DNA of 10,339 bases, taken from contig JASLIY010000078.1 in NCBI GenBank assembly GCA_030152675.1, forward strand, positions 1 to 10,339. The letters run 5' to 3'. This document shows positions 6,288 through 10,339 of this stretch, in pieces. Made by a program: the position numbers and the translations under genes. The first letter of the stretch is position 1, and each line of letters starts with the position of its first letter. A model generated the notes under the pieces. That model did no database searches. It worked only from the letters and a program-made list of their open reading frames with translations, and had not been told where the DNA came from. Origin of the DNA: Acinetobacter sp. Lineage in GTDB: Bacteria > Pseudomonadota > Gammaproteobacteria > Pseudomonadales > Moraxellaceae.

Positions 6288-6539
6288 TTACTGTTGCGCA
6301 GCTGCTGCTTCACGGCGTTGCTGTTGTTGCTGAGCTTCGGCAATCGCTTCAGGCGTCATACTTGGCGCACTTTTGAATGCATGCTGTTGCACTGGTTTTT
6401 GCTGTTTACTTGGCATGTAATCTGGCTCATTGCTCATAGCCAAATAAAAGATGCCCAAGAAAAACACACTCAGTACAGTTGCGATAAGGGCGCCTTTCCA
6501 GCCCCAGATGTTTTTTTCAGGTGAAATCGCTTGAGTCAT
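6288..6539 (-). CDS. Small single-helix membrane protein, function unknown
   Basis: An 83-residue protein I cannot assign. It has a short hydrophilic start (MTQAISPEKNIWGWKG), one strong membrane helix (about 15-35) and a hydrophilic tail rich in Gln and Ala, ending in a QQQQQ tract and an AAAA run. The positively charged lysines before the helix and the acidic NEPD just after it favour an N-in, C-out topology with the tail in the periplasm. The frame is open further upstream to an ATG at 6581, but that codon lies inside a good -10 box. The ATG at 6539 has AGGA eight bases before it, so I take 6539. It has its own promoter and no operon partner. The tail and helix resemble small conserved proteins of Acinetobacter, by impression only. 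Confidence 0.7.
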   Translation of the reverse strand: MTQAISPEKNIWGWKGALIATVLSVFFLGIFYLAMSNEPDYMPSKQQKPVQQHAFKSAPSMTPEAIAEAQQQQQRREAAAAQQ

Positions 6540-6576
6540 GCGAGGATTCCTAAGTGAAAGAAGCAAAATGACCCCC

Positions 6577-6585
6577 ATCATAGCA
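6577..6585 (-). promoter_or_regulatory. Extended -10 promoter of the small membrane protein gene
   Basis: On the minus strand TGC-TATGAT matches an extended -10 element (TGn plus a 5/6 hexamer). Transcription should begin near 6570, giving a leader of about 30 nt to the ATG at 6539. The -35 region is weak, as is common with extended -10 promoters. The box overlaps the alternative upstream ATG, which argues against that start. Confidence 0.55.
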
Positions 6586-6624
6586 TAGGGTTTGGCTGAA
6601 AATTAAACCAAAAGCACAGGATAG

Positions 6625-6645
6625 ATCATTTAAAATTTAAGTGAT
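6625..6645. promoter_or_regulatory. 21-bp near-perfect palindrome, possible operator
   Basis: ATCATTTAAA and TTTAAGTGAT are arms of a palindrome centred on 6635, with one mismatch in ten positions. It lies 40-60 bp upstream of the -10 box of the small membrane protein gene, a position suited to a dimeric regulator. It could also be a coincidence of AT-rich sequence. Confidence 0.35.
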
Positions 6646-6663
6646 GGATAAAGACGCATGCTG

Positions 6664-6698
6664 AGCGAGGTCGCTGAGGATGCTGTCCGAACACAGCA
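6664..6698 (-). other. Two short hairpins in the fad operon 3' region
   Basis: AGCGA-GG-TCGCT (6664-6675) is a near-palindrome with a 2-nt centre. TGCTGT (6681-6686) pairs with ACAGCA (6693-6698) around a 6-nt loop. They continue a series of hairpins starting at the fadB stop codon. Neither has a T-run. Confidence 0.4.
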
Positions 6699-6747
6699 GC
6701 GCAACAATATTCATGCATCCTTGGGCATGGACGGATATTGTTGCGCT
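6698..6747 (-). other. Long hairpin (13-bp stem) downstream of the hydratase-dehydrogenase gene
   Basis: AGCGCAACAATAT (6698-6710) pairs perfectly with ATATTGTTGCGCT (6735-6747). Inside, after a 4-nt bulge, CATGC (6712-6716) pairs with GCATG (6725-6729) around an 8-nt loop. No T-run follows on either strand. It is too stable to be chance pairing and may block 3' exonucleases on the fad mRNA or be part of a small RNA. Confidence 0.55.
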
Positions 6748-6759
6748 ATTTCATGTGAA

Positions 6760-6804
6760 CGATCCGCTATTGATTAGCGCTGAATCGATGTGCTTAGCGG
6801 ATCG
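6760..6804 (-). other. 10-bp inverted repeat across the stop codon of the hydratase-dehydrogenase gene
   Basis: CGATCCGCTA (6760-6769) and TAGCGGATCG (6795-6804) are perfect complements across 25 nt. One arm contains the last codons and stop of the gene. An inner imperfect hairpin (TTGATT/AATCGA) occupies the loop. Only two T follow on the minus strand, so termination may be Rho-dependent or occur further on. Confidence 0.5.
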
Positions 6805-8947
6805 CCTGATCCGATTGAGCATGTTCGATCAATAGCTGTGGTGCTTTAAAGCGCGCGCCATACTGGGCCTCAAGGCTTTGTGCGCGTGCCAAGGCCTTAG
6901 CTAGACCATATTGATTTAAAAATTGAATTGCACCGCCCGTCCATGGCGCAAAACCGATACCAAAAATAGAACCGACATTGGCATCAACCACCGAGGTTAG
7001 TACACCTTCTTCATAGCAGCGTAGGGTATCGAGTGCTTGTACAAACAAAAAGCGCTCAATCATCTCTTGCTCACTGATTTCGACCGCTTTACGCCAATGG
7101 CTTAGACCCGGCCAAAGTCGCTTTTTAGCATTTTCCGGATAGTCATAAAAACCAGCAGCAGCGGCTTTGCCTTTACGTTGGAACTGATGAATCATGGTTT
7201 CGATGACTTCATCCGCACTGCTGCGAGGAAGGTCTTTAGCTTCAGCCTGTAATGCGGCCCGTGTTTCTTTGGCGACATGTTCAGATAAAGTCAGAGAGAC
7301 TTCGTCCTGAATGGCCAAGGGTCCAACAGGCATGCCGGCTTTGAGTGCGGCCATTTCGATTTTGGCTGGATGTACGCCTTCAGCGAGCAGACGTAAACCT
7401 TCTTGCACAAAGGTGGCAAACACGCGACTGGTAAAAAAGCCTCGGCTGTCATTGACGACGATCGGTATTTTGCCAATCTGTTGCACAAAGTCATAGGCCT
7501 TGGCCAAGGTCTCATCTGAGCTGTGCTGGCCTTTGATGATTTCCACCAATTGCATTTTATCGACAGGGCTAAAAAAGTGCAGACCAATGAAAGCCGTTGC
7601 ATCACGACTGGCTTTGGCCAATCCCGTGATGGGTAGGGTCGAGGTGTTGGAGGCCATCACACCGCCATGTGCCAGATAAGCTTCGACTTCTTGAGTCACT
7701 TTTGCCTTGAGTTCGGGATTTTCATAGACCGCCTCAATGATCAGATCACAATCTTGTAAGTCTGCAGCCGTCGCCGTGGCATGGATCAGTGCCAAAATCT
7801 GATCGCGTTGTTCAGCCTGCATGCGACCTTGTGCAACACGTTTGTCGAGGAGCTTTTGGCTGTAGGCTTTGCCTTTTTCAGCCGCCTCCAGTGAAATATC
7901 TTTGAGGATGACTGGAATACCTTTGCTGGCACTGGCATAAGCAATCCCTGCGCCCATCATTCCAGCACCGAGTACGCCAACTTTATTGACTTTCCATTTT
8001 TCAAAGCCTTGAGGACGGCTGTGTCCCGACTTGATTGCATTTAAACCGTGCCAAAATGTCCCGATCATATTTTTAGAAATTTGACCGCTGGCAAGATAAG
8101 TAAAATAACGTGATTCGATCCGTAGTGCGGTGTCGACATCCACTTGTGCGCCTTCCACTGCTGCCGCCATGATCGCCTCAGGTGCAGGATAGCAGCCCTT
8201 GGTTTTGTCTCGTAGCATGGCCGGCGCGATGGCCAATAGTTGAGCCACGGCAGGTGTTTTAGGATCGCCGCCCGGAATTTTGTAACCTTTAACATCAAAG
8301 ACTTGTTGTGACTTGGGATGGGCTTTGATCCAAGCATAAGCTTTGTTCATTAATTCATCTAGATTGTCCGCAGTGTCGTGAATCAAGCCCAGTGTTTTTG
8401 CCTTGGCAACACCGAATTGTTTGCCCTCAAGCAGCAAGGGAAAGGCATTCTGCAATCCGAGTAAACGTACCGTCCGAACGATCCCACCACCGCCGGGCAG
8501 CAGTCCCAATGTCACTTCGGGTAAACCGAACTTGGTTTTAGGGTCATTCAGTGCGATGCGATAGTGACAGCCCAGTGCGATTTCCCAACCACCGCCCAAT
8601 GCCGTGCCATTTAACGCGGCAACCACGGGAATACCGAGGGTTTCGATATAGCGAAATTCGGCTTTCATCTTTTCAACCATGTGAAAAAATGGCGTGGCGT
8701 CTTCGGGCTGAACTTGGATTAAGTCATCCAAGTCACCGCCTGCAAAAAAGGTTTTCTTGGCCGAGCAGAAGATAATTCCCGTGATTGGATGATCCAGGTC
8801 GGATGCGATCTCTGCTTTGAGTCGATCGACGGTACTCGCCAATGCATCACGGAAGTCAGCATTCATGGTGTTGGCAGACTGATTGGGTGAGTCCAGTGTT
8901 AGGATCACGACACCATCTGCATTTTTTTGATATTGAATCGCCGTCAT
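6794..8947 (-). CDS. fadB: Multifunctional enoyl-CoA hydratase / 3-hydroxyacyl-CoA dehydrogenase (FadB-like)
   Basis: A 717-residue beta-oxidation enzyme that hydrates enoyl-CoA and oxidises 3-hydroxyacyl-CoA with NAD+. The crotonase domain (about 1-190) shows FFAGGDL (67-73) and GTALGGGWEIALG (114-126), with likely catalytic E122 and E144 (in FGLPEVTLG). The dehydrogenase half starts at about 320 with the NAD-binding VGVLGAGMMGAG, then SNTSTLPITGL, and H457 (LHFFSPVDK) with E469 (LVEII) as the catalytic dyad. Two C-terminal dimerisation-type domains follow. From memory it tracks mycobacterial FadB (Rv0860) more closely than E. coli FadB. The start at 8947 is chosen because AAGGAG is seven bases before it. 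The ATG at 8953 overlaps the thiolase stop but leaves only one base to that site. It is coupled to the thiolase, whose stop is two bases upstream. Confidence 0.92.
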   Translation of the reverse strand: MTAIQYQKNADGVVILTLDSPNQSANTMNADFRDALASTVDRLKAEIASDLDHPITGIIFCSAKKTFFAGGDLDDLIQVQPEDATPFFHMVEKMKAEFRYIETLGIPVVAALNGTALGGGWEIALGCHYRIALNDPKTKFGLPEVTLGLLPGGGGIVRTVRLLGLQNAFPLLLEGKQFGVAKAKTLGLIHDTADNLDELMNKAYAWIKAHPKSQQVFDVKGYKIPGGDPKTPAVAQLLAIAPAMLRDKTKGCYPAPEAIMAAAVEGAQVDVDTALRIESRYFTYLASGQISKNMIGTFWHGLNAIKSGHSRPQGFEKWKVNKVGVLGAGMMGAGIAYASASKGIPVILKDISLEAAEKGKAYSQKLLDKRVAQGRMQAEQRDQILALIHATATAADLQDCDLIIEAVYENPELKAKVTQEVEAYLAHGGVMASNTSTLPITGLAKASRDATAFIGLHFFSPVDKMQLVEIIKGQHSSDETLAKAYDFVQQIGKIPIVVNDSRGFFTSRVFATFVQEGLRLLAEGVHPAKIEMAALKAGMPVGPLAIQDEVSLTLSEHVAKETRAALQAEAKDLPRSSADEVIETMIHQFQRKGKAAAAGFYDYPENAKKRLWPGLSHWRKAVEISEQEMIERFLFVQALDTLRCYEEGVLTSVVDANVGSIFGIGFAPWTGGAIQFLNQYGLAKALARAQSLEAQYGARFKAPQLLIEHAQSDQAIR

Positions 8948-8949
8948 GC

Positions 8950-10164
8950 TCATACTCCTTCTACCAACTCAATGATGGTGGCAATGCCCATACCACCGCC
9001 CACACACAAGGTGGCCAGTCCACGTTTTTTGCCCTGACGTTCTAACTCATCCAATAGCGTGCCCAAGATCATGGCACCTGTCGCACCGAGAGGATGCCCC
9101 ATGGCAATGGCACCGCCATTGACGTTGACCTTGTCTGCCGGGATCTGCATCTCATCGATAAAGCGCAACACCACTGAAGCAAAGGCTTCATTGACTTCAA
9201 ATAGATCGATATCTTCGACCTTGAGTCCTGCTTTTTTCAATGCTTTACGTGCAGCAGGGGCAGGGCCAGTCAACATAATGGTGGGGTCTGTACCGACCAG
9301 TGCCGTGGACAGAACTTTGGCGCGCGCTTTCAGGCCTTGGCTTTTGATCGCATGCTCAGAGGCCAACAGGACCAAGGCCGCACCATCGACAATACCGGAG
9401 GCATTACCAGCGTGGTGCACATGGTTGATGTGTTCAGCTTCGGGATAATGTTGTAGTGCCAGCGCATCAAACCCCATTTCTCCCATCATGGCAAAGCTGG
9501 GCTTGAGTTTGGCCAATGTCTCGAGATTGGTATTGGCTTTGATGAATTCATCTTGATCTAGTAGCGTCACCCCAGCCTTATCTTTGATCGGAATCACTGA
9601 GGCATCAAAATAGCCCGCTGCTTGCGCTGCCGCTGCCTTGTGTTGAGAGGCGACTGCAAACGCGTCTATATCTTCACGGCTAAAACCGCCCAAGCTTGCA
9701 ATCAGATCAGCACCGATGCCTTGCGGAACGAAACCAGACTTGAGGTTGGTTTCAGGGTCGAGTGCCCAAGGGCCGCCATCGGAACCCATCGGGATACGTG
9801 ACATTGATTCAACGCCACCAGCCACGACTAAGTCTTCCCAACCAGAACGGACTTTTTGCGCCGCTAGATTGACCGCTTCGAGGCCTGATGCGCAAAAGCG
9901 GTTGATCTGAACGCCTGCGACATCGTGATGCCAACCGGCAGCGATGGCTGCAGTTTTGGCGATATCACCGCCTTGATCACCGATCGGGGTGACACAGCCC
10001 AAGACAATATCATCGACTTGTGCAGTATCGAGTGTATGTCGTTGTTGTAGTTCATTGAGTAATGTGGTGAGCAGATGGATGGGTTTGACTTCGTAGAGTG
10101 ATCCATCTTTTTTGCCTTTTCCACGTGGCGTGCGAATGGCATCGATGATATAGGCCTCGCTCAT
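8950..10164 (-). CDS. fadA: Acetyl-CoA C-acyltransferase (thiolase), FadA-like
   Basis: A 404-residue thiolase, full length, that cleaves 3-ketoacyl-CoA with CoA to release acetyl-CoA. The catalytic set is complete: nucleophile C91 in [11 protein letters not shown], the GNASG loop (253-257), NEAFA (325-329), H357 in [10 protein letters not shown] and C387 in LCVGGGMG. The N-terminus [19 protein letters not shown] is typical. The sequence resembles, from memory, mycobacterial FadA (Rv0859), partner of the trifunctional enzyme, including a shared [11 protein letters not shown] stretch (121-131). GGA lies six bases before the ATG. It is the first gene of a two-gene operon with the hydratase-dehydrogenase, in the same order as the mycobacterial pair. 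The pair probably forms one complex performing the last three steps of a beta-oxidation round; this is inferred. The chain-length range cannot be read from the sequence. Confidence 0.93.
   Translation of the reverse strand: MSEAYIIDAIRTPRGKGKKDGSLYEVKPIHLLTTLLNELQQRHTLDTAQVDDIVLGCVTPIGDQGGDIAKTAAIAAGWHHDVAGVQINRFCASGLEAVNLAAQKVRSGWEDLVVAGGVESMSRIPMGSDGGPWALDPETNLKSGFVPQGIGADLIASLGGFSREDIDAFAVASQHKAAAAQAAGYFDASVIPIKDKAGVTLLDQDEFIKANTNLETLAKLKPSFAMMGEMGFDALALQHYPEAEHINHVHHAGNASGIVDGAALVLLASEHAIKSQGLKARAKVLSTALVGTDPTIMLTGPAPAARKALKKAGLKVEDIDLFEVNEAFASVVLRFIDEMQIPADKVNVNGGAIAMGHPLGATGAMILGTLLDELERQGKKRGLATLCVGGGMGIATIIELVEGV
8955..8960 (-). promoter_or_regulatory. Ribosome binding site that fixes the FadB-like start
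   Basis: AAGGAG on the minus strand lies within the last thiolase codons. It is seven bases from the ATG at 8947 but one base from the ATG at 8953. Normal spacing therefore favours 8947. The site inside the upstream gene also indicates translational coupling. Confidence 0.75.
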
Positions 10165-10339
10165 AATGCTTCCTTTTTCTAATGATTCCGAGAGGTGTCT
10201 GTCAACCTGCTTTATTTTGAGTGTAATGCATCAGGGACAGAGTTCAATGACAAGAACTGTTCGGGACAGTGGCATTTTTCGCCAGTATTTATAGTACTTA
10301 TCAGTGTTTATAGTCACTAAGCATGGATGAATTGTCAAC
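10165..10339 (-). promoter_or_regulatory. Leader and promoter region of the thiolase operon
   Basis: This gene-free end holds the operon's upstream region. On the minus strand TTGACA (10333-10338, the consensus -35) is followed 20 bases later by TATAAA (10307-10312), a slightly long spacing. A second TATAAA lies at 10288-10293. In the leader, ACTGT-TCGGG-ACAGT (10256-10270) forms a small hairpin and GGGACAG occurs twice (10234-10240, 10263-10269). The window ends here, so the upstream neighbour is unknown. Confidence 0.4.
10283..10314. repeat. Paired 13-bp repeats in the fad operon promoter region
   Basis: CAGTATTTATAGT (10283-10295) and CAGTGTTTATAGT (10302-10314) differ at one base and lie 19 bp apart. 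Each has small inverted arms, AGTA/TACT in the first and AGTG/CACT in the second, so the differing base is matched by its partner. On the minus strand each contains TATAAA. They overlap the likely promoter and could be operator sites. Confidence 0.5.

Noticed and set aside
6222..6524. 100-residue plus-strand frame opposite the small membrane protein
   Set aside because: It is antisense to a gene with a good start and promoter, and has a Cys/Leu/Trp-rich composition typical of a shadow frame.
6540..6581. Upstream ATG at 6581 extending the small membrane protein to 97 residues
   Set aside because: That ATG lies inside the extended -10 box (6577-6585), so it would not be transcribed from this promoter. 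AGGA precedes the ATG at 6539.
9059..9448. 129-residue plus-strand frame inside the thiolase
   Set aside because: It is antisense to the conserved thiolase catalytic region and shows no recognisable domain.
10176..10205. TTGACA (10200-10205, minus) as -35 of the thiolase promoter
   Set aside because: The only -10 candidates at 17-18 bp (TTAGAA, TAGAAA) are poor and would start transcription inside or after the ribosome site, leaving almost no leader.

Overview
The window looks like chromosomal DNA of a gammaproteobacterium, most probably Acinetobacter or a close relative. The base composition is moderate (mid-40s % GC by eye), genes are short and densely packed, and the protein set is of a type I associate with that genus: a small membrane protein, an MHS-family transporter of the YhjE type, a hemolysin III homologue, and a FadA/FadB pair. 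The genus call is an inference from protein style; there is no rRNA or marker gene to confirm it.

Layout, left to right. 1-1078: a membrane-anchored metallophosphoesterase on +, with a -10-like box at the left edge. 1094-1135: a tandem heptamer repeat in the gap to a convergent gene. 1138-3939: three minus-strand genes, read right to left as hemolysin III, MHS transporter and an L7/L12-like membrane-anchored protein. They are separated by 127-140 bp gaps and the transporter has a clear intrinsic terminator, so they look like separate units. 4090-6073: two plus-strand genes, a class I SAM methyltransferase and a GNAT acetyltransferase, separated by a 241-bp gap with strong RNA-structure potential. 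6074-6287: a convergent gap full of palindromes. 6288-6539: a small one-helix membrane protein on the minus strand with its own promoter. 6540-6793: a structured gap. 6794-10164: a two-gene minus-strand operon, thiolase then multifunctional enoyl-CoA hydratase/3-hydroxyacyl-CoA dehydrogenase. 10165-10339: the leader region of that operon.

The only clear functional unit is the thiolase/hydratase-dehydrogenase pair. It is translationally coupled and together supplies the last three steps of a beta-oxidation cycle. Both proteins resemble the mycobacterial FadA/FadB trifunctional enzyme more than E. coli FadBA. The other genes are independent housekeeping or accessory functions.

There is no mobile element, CRISPR array, tRNA or rRNA, and I see no complete undescribed multi-gene system. 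The most interesting material is between genes: a possible H-type pseudoknot upstream of the acetyltransferase, a run of hairpins at the 3' end of the fad operon, three back-to-back palindromes in a convergent gap, and several spaced direct repeats upstream of genes.
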